A DNA stretch of 64,000 nt from Cheiracanthium punctorium (lineage: Eukaryota; Arthropoda; Arachnida; Araneae; Cheiracanthiidae): NCBI GenBank assembly GCA_038373885.1, contig JAWZYV010013267.1, positions 248,001 to 312,000 on the forward strand. Direction: 5' to 3'. The position numbers were made by a program, and so were the translations under genes. The notes beneath the pieces are model-generated. The model ran no database searches. It saw nothing but the letters and a program-made list of their open reading frames with translations, and was not told the origin of the DNA. Position 1 is the stretch's first letter; each line of letters starts with the position of its first letter. Shown here piece after piece: positions 12,021 through 22,575 of the stretch.

Positions 12021-13555
12021 ACTGCATTTTGCTTTTACAAATTTTATAATTGAAACTCGTAATGGTTTATGAAACCTAATGAACATGACTTCTGATCAAG
12101 ATTTAAAATAAAATTACAGTAGAAAAGCTACTGAAAAATGTATAATGGTTCTTTTGAAACTACTTTACAAAGTTTAGTGAACTTTAAGTTTGTAGGAGCA
12201 ATTTAATTTAAAAAATAAGTAAATAAATGAAGATGATGTTTCAGACGGAAATTCAAAGAATTTCAGCAGTTTTATCGCGTTTCAATCGAATTTCATTTCA
12301 AAAAATCAACTCGCGCTGATCCCTAATACTTACTACAATATTTTCCATCAAGAAAAGTGCATTTTATCGTTTCAATTTTAGTTATAATTATATTTCTAAA
12401 ATTTTTCAGAGAAATTCTAAAAAATACAGGTAACAATTGTGTCCGTTACATGAATAAAGATGGCGCGACATGTATCCTTAATCCCCCAAAGCACCCATTT
12501 TTCACGTTTTCCCCTAGGCCTCGATTCGACTTTCGCTCGTCAGGTTAAACAGCCTTAAGGAACTCCCTTAAACCCTCTCTTCGGTTCGGTTCGTTCTTAT
12601 AACTATTTATTGAATGCCCACAACTATTTCTTGAATATAAAACAATAATACAACTAATAGAATGCAAATGCAGCTCATTCACTTTCAATATCTATACCAG
12701 CTTCTTTGAAGCCATTCAAAATAGGGAGGGGGGACGAACTTTCAGACAAAAGAATGTTTCTTAACATATACCTTATGCAAAAAGGTTCTATATTTATTTA
12801 GGTACACTCATCATTTTTCAACTTTCGGTTCTATTTATATAAAATTCGAGAAATTTTCAGCTCACGAAATCCACATTTTCTAGAAATTTACAGCTCGCGA
12901 AATAAGTGCTTTTACAGTACAATAAGAAAGGAAGAATAAAGCGTAAGAGTGGTTTTATTGGTTTTAATGGATTTTAAAAAAGGCAGCAATAAAAGGATAC
13001 AACTGAGATGCTACAGAGAAAAGAAACGGCCTTAGTTGACTCAGGCTTGTCACAGTAATTCGGTAGAATGGAAATTTTCTGCACTTGTATAACAGAGGCA
13101 ACAAACATTTAGGTGGGTTCCGGACATACCCCGGATCCTTCCCACACACAACCATTTTGTTTCTGATTGAAATTTAAAAGTAAGACTTCACGAAAGTTGG
13201 AAAAACGAAAGTATTACCAAAGTAATTTTCTTTAATATTTCAAAAATTAAAATTGACCTAAAAATTGGATTGTTTCTTATCTTAAAACTTCCTTGACGAA
13301 TAAATCAGAAGTACTCGAAAGAGGGGGGGGGGGTCACTGTTTCTCCCACAAGGGACATGTGTCCCCCCTGGATCCCTGCTGGGTGTTGGCACCATCATCT
13401 AGTACCTGAATAATCCGTTCAAAAACACAAAAAGATTAAAATTTGCTCGTGTCAAAGTAATACTTCAGACCAAAGCATTAGCTACGAATAACAATTATTT
13501 GAAAAAGTATTACAATCTCTTCAAGATGCAAATAAAAAATAAAAAACATGTATAT
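12021..13555. other. Non-coding stretch
   Basis: I see no supported gene or bounded element. Short frames at 12357-12548 (+) and 12964-13155 (-) have no motif. Confidence 0.55.
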
Positions 13556-13563
13556 TTATCATT

Positions 13564-13734
13564 CAGTGTAGTAGCCAAAAATTTTTCATGGGGCGGCACT
13601 TACGACTACTGCAACTCACATATACGTGTGTGTGATAAGAGAGTGAAGAATATGCACAATATCTTTGTATGGTAAAAAAGTCCTCATGGGGGAGGAGGTT
13701 GTGAACCCTTATCACCCCCTTGGCTACGCCACTG
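13564..13734 (-). mobile_element. hAT MITE family 1, copy 3
   Basis: This copy is in reverse orientation relative to copy 1. The left end is CAGTGTAGTAGCCA and the right end TTGGCTACGCCACTG. The flanking 8-mers TTATCATT (13556-13563) and TTTTCATT (13735-13742) differ at one base, consistent with a decayed hAT duplication. Confidence 0.85.
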
Positions 13735-14067
13735 TTTTCATTAACTTATTACATCTAGATAAAGCCCTAGAAAGCATCAACAAAAAAATATTCTTTTAAA
13801 AGTTGTTTTCTATATGTGCACAGATGAAAGAGCGTTTCTATATGTACAGATGATGATACTTTCTGTTTAAGCAAACAAATAAAAAAAATAATTTTTGACA
13901 GTTTTAAAGCCTCTTTAATTGTATGGACTAGCTCTTTAAATTTCTATACGGTGCGCATGATACCAGCGCGACGGGAGAAAATCTCAACTATAGAGAGTTC
14001 CCATTTACCTATTGTTCTCAGTTTTGTCTGGACAGCCCTGTGAAGATCGCAGGACGTCATGACACAG

Positions 14068-14390
14068 AAGAGAGATTTAAAGGGACAGTTCATCCAATTA
14101 AACAGACGTCCCAGCTGTCAAAAACTGATTTAAAAAAAATTATTATTATTTAGACAAAACGTCTCTTACTCTATAAATATTATGAGACGCTTTTTCATCA
14201 GTGCACATTTTGAAGAGAGCGTGAGAGAGAGAGAACAAACAACTTTAAGAAATTGTCACAATTTATGCAACATATAAGCGTCTCAGTTACACAAGCTTTA
14301 TAGCAATCTATCAAGCTCATATCTCAGCAATATTTTGTCAAAAACGTTCCGAGCGCTCCGTGAGAGAAGTAAGAAGGTCTAGAAATAAAA
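14068..14390 (+). repeat. Dispersed repeat X, copy 2
   Basis: This is collinear with 9407-9680: AGAGAGATTTAAAGGGACAG, AATTAAACAGACGTCCCAGC, TCTATAAATATTATGAGACG, TCTCAGCAATATTTTGTC and a final GGTCTAGAAA block. It contains short extra segments relative to copy 1. Confidence 0.65.
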
Positions 14391-14681
14391 TCCCAGGGGG
14401 AGGGGGGGGCCAAAGACTACTTCAACGTATGGTTGCCATGTTGGAAAGAGCAAAAAAAGCAAGGGAAAACACTGCATACGAAAATCCGGGAGGTGGCATT
14501 GCTCCCCCCCCCTTGCCCTATGCTGCTGGCGCCTATGCACGCTTGCAAACAGTGAACTTATAAAAGTTAACGATACATTCAGGGAAAGAAAAAAATCTTT
14601 TCGTAAACGGAGTTTCTTCAGCCCGATTTTGAAAACAATTTTTGTGCTTACAACTTTTCCTAAAGTTGAATGGAACATATA

Positions 14682-15239
14682 TTCGGTTGTAACGAAAGTT
14701 TCCCGCCACTGCAAATATCGTCTGCAAACAGTTCACGTTGGTGTGTTTGCTCATATTTTGTCAAACAATATTTGTCATTTGAAAGAAAGATACTTGCTTT
14801 AGAACACTGTGTTGTTAAAAAATATCGTTATCATTAAGTACAAGGTGTCTGAAATGGAACTATCACGTTACTGGATTAGAACCATCATTTACTTCCAGTT
14901 CTGTTGTAAAAAGTGCTACAGAATGTCAAAGAATTATGTGTGTAATTTAGATTCTACTGTTGTATCATATGGCACTGTGAAGGCTTGGTACTGAAAGTTA
15001 AAAAACAGGGTCTATGATATTCAAGGAGCAGAGCTCTCTGGCCAGCCTACTGATGTTGATGAGGGCCACCTGCGAGAACTTGTGGAAGAAGATCAGTATT
15101 TAACCACTTAAGAGCTAGCTAAAGACTTAGACATAATGCCATGCTATGCACCACATAAACTTCATGTACTAGTTCAATCGCTGGGTGGCGCATGAGCTGA
15201 CTCAAGCAGATTTGGCGGAGAACTTTCGTTACAACCTGA
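14682..15239 (+). mobile_element. Deleted mariner element with transposase relic
   Basis: TA duplications sit at 14680-14681 and 15240-15241. The terminal inverted repeats are TTCGGTTGTAACGAAAGTTT on the left and the complement of AACTTTCGTTACAACCTGA on the right. Inside, the plus strand from about 14930 to 15190 reads in pieces like the N-terminal helix-turn-helix region of mariner transposases: STVVSYGTVKAWY, a stop, then GAELSGQPTDVDEGHLRELV and, after another stop, a KDLDIMP-like segment. In-frame stops break it and the catalytic half is missing. At 558 bp it is less than half the usual mariner length, so it is an internally deleted, inactive copy. A related terminus lies at 47970-48111. 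Confidence 0.85.
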
Positions 15240-15254
15240 TACTTGTACTGTTAA

Positions 15255-15681
15255 TATTAGTGCATAGAACATTTGGTAATGAAGGGGATCATATTCGAGG
15301 GTTTAACGTTATTATTAGTTTTTAAAGTTGTTCAAAAGCCTTTTACGCCTATCACTTATTTAAAAGAACAGCTTTTATAACTTATATGTTATAACAAATT
15401 AATAATTTGTGTAAGGCTTATTTAATAATTTATAACCGAAATGCTTTTAATTAGTATAAAAGTCTTAGTATATTAGTGCATAGAACATTTGGTAATGAAG
15501 GGGATCATATTCGAGGGTTTAACGTTATTATTAGTTTTTAAAGTTGTTCAAAAGCCTTTTACGCCTATCACTTATTTAAAAGAACAGCTTTTATAACTTA
15601 TATGTTATAACAAATTAATAATTTGTGTAAGGCTTATTTAATAATTTATAACCGAAATGCTTTTAATTAGTATAAAAGTCT
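15255..15681 (+). repeat. 216 bp tandem duplication, two copies
   Basis: 15255-15465 is repeated at 15471-15681 with a 216 bp period. I found no mismatch reading the two copies side by side. The sequence is AT-rich and non-coding. It is much younger than the other tandem arrays in the window, or it is an assembly artefact. Confidence 0.9.
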
Positions 15682-15900
15682 AGTCATTTGAAATGGTTTC
15701 AAACATGTTATTATACCTTTGCACGGACAGCATTTATTATAAAAATATTTATTATTTAACTCATACAACTCAGTAGTGTGCTCAGAAAAAATGTACTAAG
15801 CCTTGAAAACTAAAGAAACAACTTTTGTTAAGGCGAGTTCGCCGACCGGTGCCCCATGTACTTAGGAAATTTTTTTAAGTTTGAATCAAGCTTCCTATGT

Positions 15901-15962
15901 CAAGCTTAATGCAAGTTGGGCAAGTGTAAACTTGAACACTTGACTCAACTGCATTAAGCTTG
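15901..15962. repeat. Imperfect hairpin, ~27 bp arms
   Basis: The left arm CAAGCTTAATGCAAGTTGGG plus CAAGTGT pairs with the right arm ACACTTG...GTTG...CAACTGCATTAAGCTTG in reversed complement. An 8 nt loop separates the arms and there is a small internal mismatch. It could be a decayed palindromic element or a small-RNA precursor. Nothing else defines it. Confidence 0.6.
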
Positions 15963-16226
15963 CTTGCAATGTTTTTGATGACAAATGCTTGCTGTGCTGG
16001 TGCTGGCTGGGCTAAATTTTGCGTTTGTTGACGAGGTAGAATATATTTATCCTGTTCCCGTTATAACTCTAACGAGCGTAATCGTGGGCGCTCTGCACTC
16101 CAGCACACGAATGTATCTTTTGCATTGTTGTAGCGCCATTTTACGTCAGCAGATCAAGTAAAATTAAAAATCTAAGGTGGAGTATCGTATGTTTGAAAGA
16201 TTATAATTCAGCTATCCCGTGTCGAC

Positions 16227-16638
16227 TTAACCTTTTCAAGCGCAACCCTTTAACAATGCTGAAAAATGCGCGGGCACAGCCAACTGTCGTCAAAAAAGGG
16301 TCTCTAGATCTGTGGCACGCGTTGAACGTTTCGATCGTCCGCCATCTTGCTGGTAGTTAAGTCGAGCGATGGCAACGGCTGCCCTTCTTTCAGCATTGGG
16401 CAATCTATCCAGCTGTTCTCGCATTCTTCCATTTTTCAGCAGATGTCAGTGCTGTTAAAAATAATCGTGACCATTTTTTTTTACGGGAAATGACGTGCTA
16501 AAAAGTAAAGGATTCTCGTGGAGCTATGTCACCCGCAACTATTTTTATAAGAATCAAATCTATTCTTCGTGACTGGCAACAGTCAAAACTCAGAGTTTGG
16601 GGTTCCCAGAGCGGGAACACTGCGCGTTAAAGGATTAA
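16227..16638 (-). mobile_element. piggyBac-type MITE family 1, copy A
   Basis: TTAA is present at both edges (16227-16230 and 16635-16638). The ends are CCTTTTCAAGCGCAACCCTT on the left and GCGCGTTAAAGG on the right, decayed forms of the family ends TTAACCCTTTGAGGCGCAAC and TTAACCCTTTAACGCGCAGT. The interior contains the family landmarks GATCTGTGGCACGCG, GCCATCTTGCTGGTAGTTAA and GTTCCCAGAGCGGGAACACT. TTAA duplication and CCC-type ends indicate a non-autonomous piggyBac-superfamily element. Confidence 0.85.
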
Positions 16639-17520
16639 CAGTAACAAATCCGAGCTACAAATTTTGACACTAACTAGTTTTAATTAAAACAGTCACAAAT
16701 TCAGCCTAAAGAACAGCATTGTAACGGGTTTAGAGCCGCTCTAAGACGTGTGCGTTCGCACACTTGCGATTTCGACAGGGGCGTCGAAAAGAGAAAAATG
16801 TTAAGAAAATGATGGGGAAAATTAAAAATTTATGAAATTTTAAATACAAATTAGCCATATGAACATGTTAATAGCTTTTGTTCAACAAACAAAATGCTGC
16901 TACGGAGAGGCTCACTCTTTACAGGAGTACAACCTGCCTAGTGAAGTCTGAAGTTAGTTATTCTTTGTGGGGGAACAAAAAACTGATCTATAACATTTAT
17001 GCTTCAACATGTTATATATATAATATAAAATAGAGAGCTAAACTTACGTAATATGGAATCCCAAGTGAAACATTAAGTGATAGCACATAATAACAAATAT
17101 AATACTGAAACCATGAAATAATAATTGATAATCCAGAGGCTATAAATATTGTAAAAAACAGAGCTATCAAAGCTAAAGAAAAGTGGGAAAACAAGCCAGG
17201 TGAGATCACGTGGGCTTAAGCCTAACTTTACGAACCCAAGCGATGAAGTGCAGATGGAGTGGTAAATTGAAATGGAGTACTCCATTATCAAGTACCACCG
17301 TACTCACATTTCAATTTAAAGAAAAAACAAAAATAGCTAGGTTTCTGAAGGTTACCTGACAAAAGGAGTCGCTTTACGTAACCTGGGGGTACGACCATAG
17401 CTATAAGTAAAAAACCAGCTTATATGCTAACCCAACATGAAGTTGGAAGCACAGACAAGACTCTATGCCAACCGAGAAAAATAATCGACAAAAATAAAAA
17501 CACATAGAGCCAAGGAGTAA
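16639..17520. other. Non-coding stretch
   Basis: There is no supported gene. A short inverted repeat around 17262-17320 (AAATTGAAATGGAGTAC against GTACTCACATTTCAATTT) could fold. Two overlapping minus-strand frames at 17012-17291 are hydrophobic but have no family features. Confidence 0.5.
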
Positions 17521-19146
17521 TCTATATAAATAAAATTAGACTTTTGTCTGTACATTTCTTGGAATTTAAAAATTTTGCGATTTCTATCCGTTTCAAGCAC
17601 CCGGGAATCCGATGCGACCCTCAAAAAAAAGTTTGTCTGTCTGTCATTCTGTCATTCTGTCCGTGACGCTTTTTTTGTTCAAGCATCACGTAAAAACGAC
17701 TGAAGCGAATAATATGAAATTGAGTGTCATGATAGCTGGTCACTCAACTTAAAACATAGGCGTCGAATTTTTACAAAATCTTGATTAGATTTTCAGATTT
17801 TGCGAAAATCGTTTCAAACTGCGTAAATTTGTGTTCAAGCATCACGTAAAAACGATTGAAGCGAATGATATGAAATTGGGTGTCATGATAGGTGGTCACT
17901 CAACTTAAAACATAGGTGTCGAATTTAAAAAAAATCTTGATTGGATTTTGAGATTTTGCGAAAATCCTTTCAAACTGCGTAAATTTGTGTTCAATCATGA
18001 CGTAAAAACGACTGAAGCGAATGATATGAAATTGGGTGTCATGATAGGTGGTCATTTAACTTAAAAAATAGGCGTCGAATTTTTAAAAAATGTTGATTGG
18101 ATTTTGAGATTTTGCGAAAATCCTTTCAAACTGCGTAAATTTGTGTTCAAGCATCGCTTAAAAACGACTGAAGCGAATTGTATGAAATTGAGTGTCATGA
18201 TAGGTGCTCACTCAACTTAAAACATAGGCGTCGAATTAAAAAAAAAATCTTGATTAGATTTTGAGATTTTGCGAAAAATCATTTCAAACTGCGTAAATTT
18301 GTGTTCGCACATCACGTAATAATTGCAAAGGTGAAAAAATGATATTTGGTGGAATGATAGGTGGTCACTCACCTTAAACTATAAGCATCTAATTTTTAAA
18401 AAAATCTATCAGATTTCGAGATTTTGTGAAAATCGTTTAAAACTGAGTGAATCTTTGTTCCCGCATTACGTAATAACGACTAAAGCGAATGACATGAAAT
18501 TTGGTCACATGATAGATGGTTGCTCAACATAAACTATAGGTGTCCAATTTTTTAGACATTTTTATTAGATTTTGAGATTTTGTGAAAATTCTCTCAAAAT
18601 ACGTTTATATTTCTTCAAACATTACGTAATAACGACTAATACGAATGATACGAAATTTAGTGATATGATAGGTAGCTGCTAATCTTTATTTATAGGTGTT
18701 GAATTTTAAAAGTATTTTGATTACATTTTGAGATTTTGCGAAAATCGTTTCAAAATGCTGAAATTTTGTTCCAGCATCACGAAATAAAGACAGCAGGGAA
18801 TGAAACGAAATTGGGTGACGTGATAGATTGTCACTCAACTTAAATTCTAGGCTTCCAATTTTTAAAAAATGTTGATTAGATTTTGAGATTTTCCGAAAAC
18901 TTTTTCAAAATGCGTAAATATTCGTTCGCGCATCACATAATTACGACTAAAGCGAATGAAATGATATTACTTTGTTACTCTCTAACCTGTAATATTTTAA
19001 CAATACATAAAAATTATAACTTCGCTTTCTTTACTTTGGCAACATACTACATCCATTCTGTGTACTCCTACAATGCTGACGAAAGATCTTGCTTTTTGGA
19101 AATTTGCTTTCGATACTAACCCGTCCAGGACGGGTACTTCAGCTAG
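17521..19146 (+). mobile_element. Non-autonomous Helitron, family A copy 1
   Basis: The 5' end is TCTATATAAATAAAATTAGA after an A. The 3' end is a hairpin ACCCGT-CCAGG-ACGGGT followed by ACTTCAGCTAG and then T. These are the classic Helitron marks: 5' TC, 3' CTAG preceded by a hairpin about 10 nt upstream, and insertion between A and T with no duplication. There is no Rep/helicase reading frame. The 1626 bp are mostly a tandem array (separate entry). Minus-strand relatives of the same family lie at 54176-54611 and 54612-56297. Confidence 0.92.
17681..19000 (+). repeat. Internal Helitron tandem array, ~155 bp unit, ~9 units
   Basis: Each unit contains GTTCAAGCATCACGTAAAAA, CGACTGAAGCGAATGATATG, GGTGGTCACTCAACTTAAAA, TAGGCGTCGAATTTTTAAAA and GATTTTGAGATTTTGCGAAA. 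The 'CATCACGTAA' block recurs near 17690, 17840, 17997, 18153, 18308, 18464, 18620, 18776 and 18930. Units 1-4 are close to one another and later units are more diverged. Confidence 0.9.
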
Positions 19147-19167
19147 TATATATATATATGAATAAAA

Positions 19168-19372
19168 TTGTGGCACTTGCCGATCGAGTATTTGCCACTA
19201 CAACGCCCCGAAGGTATTGACTATTCTATTATGGAGGCACCCGATATATGACCAACATTTCATCCTATGAAGGGACAATGGAGTTTACACCCAGGCCGGA
19301 AATCGAACCCGAACCCAAATCCTGACAGGATGGTTCTTTAGCTACTATATCACCTGGACAGCAGCTTCAAAA
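19168..19372 (-). mobile_element. tRNA-derived SINE, family a
   Basis: On the minus strand a tRNA-like head carries a plausible box A (GTGATATAGTAGCTAAAGAA) and box B (GGGTTCGATTTCC). A non-tRNA body follows, reaching GCAAGTGCCACAATTTTATT. The layout matches a Pol III-driven SINE whose head lies at higher coordinates. The exact ends are uncertain. Confidence 0.7.
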
Positions 19373-19389
19373 TGTAAGAAATATGTGTG

Positions 19390-19627
19390 TTGTGGTATTT
19401 TGTGGCAAGGTAGTACAAGGGTCATATGGCATAGTTTGGGAGGGTCTTGTTCAGAGGACTTTTTAAGGGGTCTAATGCGTCTTGACGTTACATCTGGAGA
19501 AAACTGTCAAAAACTCTAGACCGTTAGATCGACAGAAGCACCGGATTGGCAGTCCCGAACACCGGATTTTCACTCTTGAGCCGTTTATCATTTTGAGCAT
19601 CTTATCCACTCGGCCATGGTCGGTCTG
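19390..19627 (-). mobile_element. tRNA-derived SINE, family b copy 1
   Basis: The minus-strand head reads GACCATGGCCGAGTGGATAA, matching box A of Ser/Leu-type tRNAs. It is followed by GGTGTTCGGGACTGCC as box B. The body includes GTTTTCTCCAGATGTAACGT and ends near CTTGCCACAAAATACCACAA. A second copy lies at 22031-22258. Confidence 0.8.
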
Positions 19628-20754
19628 TAAAAAATATGAATCGCATGCTTAGGCACAGCTTGATTGAATTTAAAATATTTTATAATTTATTTATTGATTG
19701 TAATTAAAATATTTCAACACTATACAATTATATGAAAATTAAAATATGTTATTATCATATAATTGTATCTAGTTAATAATTTTATTTCTTTGAAATTTAT
19801 ACGAAAACACTGCATTACCTTTCAGTTCACTTAATATTACGCAGTGGATTAACTTTATGGTTCAGATTTTTCACATCGGAAATAAATTGAAAGCGCTGCT
19901 TCAATACACACACTGTCTCAGTACTCTTCAATATGATTACATCGATTTATATTGCAAAATAAGAAAGTTATGCGATTTTGTTCATATATATACCGGAGGC
20001 AACGTCTAAGTGTGAAAACTTTCTCTGGGTAAATTTTCATTTATCTCAGAACTCAGCTATAAGTAGATTACCTCTATCCTATTTTTCCTTCACTTGTTGA
20101 ACCTAGCTTTTCTTTTATTTTTTTTTCTATTAATTTCTTTTTGTGGGGGCTGAGATTAACCTTTGAAATTTGAAAGTTTGAAAAATGTCACAAGGTTTAT
20201 GAAAATCCCATTATTGATACTTTTTTTTTCCCGTTTCCGTTCTTTTATTAATTTACAAGTTTTGTCAAAACTCGATTATGCTAAAATACTATAATTCTTT
20301 CAGAGTTTGTACAGGTTCCAACGTAAATGATCCATTTCGTTCTATTTGACGTGAAGAAAAAGAAACGAAACATTGATGTGACGACACACACACGCAATTT
20401 TTTTCTTTTTAGTAATTTTTTGTTGAAAGTCGATTATGTAATAATCCATAAAAGTTGTTAGGAAAGCACCTTGTAAATTTGTTAAATATATTCTACTACA
20501 GTGCATCTAAACATTAGCTAGCAAACGTTTAAGGTTTTTACCCTCTTGCGCACCGCGTTGCTTTAGCATCGAAGTTTAAAAAATCCTTAACTTTTACGTA
20601 GTTGACAAGTTGACGCACCAAACCACATTTTTTAGGCATAGAGTAATAACCAAGCAACCATTAAATTGAATAAAATACTTTGTAATGTAACACACGGAAA
20701 AGTTATCAAATTAATAATAATTTGATGTACCGTACCGATGTAAGTACCGTAAAA
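19628..20754. other. AT-rich non-coding stretch
   Basis: No gene, SINE or bounded repeat was recognised. Confidence 0.55.
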
Positions 20755-20900
20755 TCCCGATTCTAAGCCCCCCTTTCAGAGGGGGAGGGGGGACTTAAAA
20801 TCGAAGAGAAGATTTTATAATTGCCCCCTCCTCCACCCCCCGATGATGACGTCACAGCTGCCGTTCGTGGTGACGTCACAATTCGCCGGGTTCCGTCGCC
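20755..20900. promoter_or_regulatory. GC-rich block with two CRE sites
   Basis: Perfect cAMP-response-element palindromes TGACGTCA lie at 20847-20854 and 20871-20878, 24 bp apart. Just upstream is a C/G-run inverted repeat (CGATTCTAAGCCCCCCTTT against GGGGGGACTTAAAATCG, about 20758-20804). CREB/ATF proteins bind TGACGTCA in animals. Whether this block regulates anything is unknown, since no gene start is visible nearby. It may instead belong to a decayed transposon. Confidence 0.4.
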
Positions 20901-21269
20901 GGGAACGCATTTTGTCCTCTTTCCAAATGGGGTGGGGATTATTGCAATGCCGCATGTTTGACAAGTAGGGACGTCTCAGAAGGCGTGCATTTTTATAAGT
21001 TTGTGATGTCAAGAACGTTACATCTCCACGTACGATAATCGGTTCTTTTTGTATCTCTATGTTTTAGTTACAGGTATAAAGAAGACAACTGCTTTGGAAA
21101 ATATTTTATAATCGATGATTTTGATATGATCCACCGTTCTTTGTTTCAATAAGCCTTGAGAATCCATTATATATTTTAACCCTCAAAGCGTCTGTGACGT
21201 AAAATCCCATTCCCTTCATTCCAGTTCTCACTGCAGTGCATGTATATTTGAAATTATTTATAACACTTT

Positions 21270-21363
21270 CCAGACCACACAGGTTCTCTGAACGGCTATT
21301 AAAGTTCAGAAAACGTTTTCGGAACGTTAATAGCCGTTCAGAGAACTTGTGTGTGCTGTCTGG
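21270..21363. repeat. Near-perfect 94 bp palindrome
   Basis: The arms meet at GAAAACGTTTTC (centre 21314/21315) with no loop. AGAAAACG is preceded by GGTTCTCTGAACGGCTATTA and, on the other side, TAATAGCCGTTCAGAGAAC follows. The outer CCAGAC...CACACA region also pairs, with a few extra bases. Only a few mismatches occur over about 45 bp per arm. The minus-strand frame 21106-21381 crosses it and is not believable. Confidence 0.85.
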
Positions 21364-22030
21364 GTCGTTTACAGAAAACATGCTTTGATATTAAAGCTTC
21401 TAAGCAATTTAGGCTTTTATTTTTTAATAATTACAAATCTTCTTATCAAAATTTAATTTTTTTTTAACTTTAAAGCTGCAGGGAAAATTTACCGTGAAAG
21501 CACTTTTACGTTATTTGTCCATTTCCAAGACGCTTAGAGGGTTAATTCCATTGCGCTAAGTAATCAACAGAACTTCTGAACCGAGAAAAATCTTGTAAAT
21601 CCTACACAAACTAAAAATTAATTTTCTGCATTTTTGCATATAGGAATTTACGGATCATTTGCATGGCAAATTTAATTCATAAGACGACGTATACTGGGAA
21701 ATTTTACGTTAATTGACAAGAGACAGAAGTTAATAGGACATAAACTGGCTTTTCTTCCCCACTACAAGTACTAATTAGACTGATGTAATCTGTAGCTAAC
21801 GTATAAATTGTTAAAATAAAAATAAGCTTAACGGACTAGTGTAGGTAATATTGCGCAACGCAGAAAAAAAATGGCAGATCGAAATCATTAAAAATGTATG
21901 GTGTCTGATTCCATCGAGAGCAATAAATTGACGGTACTTGAAGGACATAAAATGAGCACTAGAACTGATTTATGAATATTACTATCTTTGAATAACTGAC
22001 AATGACAGTATATTTGCATGCTTTATTTGT
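21364..22030. other. Non-coding stretch
   Basis: AT-rich, with no recognised feature. Confidence 0.55.
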
Positions 22031-22258
22031 TTGTTTGTGCTGTTGTGGCAAAGTTACGCATAGGCTATCTGCCTAGAGTGGGGGATGCCTTGGTCGGAGG
22101 ATTTTCTAAGCGGCTCTAACTCGTATTCACGTTACATTTGGAGAAAACCGATTAAAACTCCAGACTGCTAGATAGACAACCGTTCGTAGGCCCGAACCAG
22201 GGACTTTGTCATCTACCCTGTTCCGTGTTTTATCCACTTGGCAATTGTGGGCCTGCAT
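22031..22258 (-). mobile_element. tRNA-derived SINE, family b copy 2
   Basis: This aligns through its length with 19390-19627. The minus strand begins CAGGCCCACAATTGCCAAGT, a decayed box A. It continues with CCCTGGTTCGGGCCTACGAA, containing box B, and later shares GGTTTTCTCCAAATGTAACG. Confidence 0.75.
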
Positions 22259-22575
22259 ATTTTTTACATAGAAAATACATACAACAAACAAGAATAAAAT
22301 GAATTTTTAATGGAACTGTTTAAAATTAGTGAATAAAGTCTGTTCTGGAAGCAACTACAACCGACGATAGAAAAAGTATGTGACATAAAATTGTTGTTAA
22401 TGAGTTTTCATAAATTCATTAATTTTTTTAATTAAAGATTTAAATAATTAGCTTCATATTCTACTTTACATAGTTAACTTTTAAAGCATGGTGTATGTGC
22501 TCCACACACGAATGAGGTGATATACAAAATTTCAGCCTTTCATCATAAAACTTCTCAGAGATATGGAGATAAATA

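Noticed and set aside
14360..14754. Overlapping frames on both strands around a G-run
   Set aside because: They have no family motif, extend across repeat X and the mariner TIR, and are interrupted by known element boundaries.
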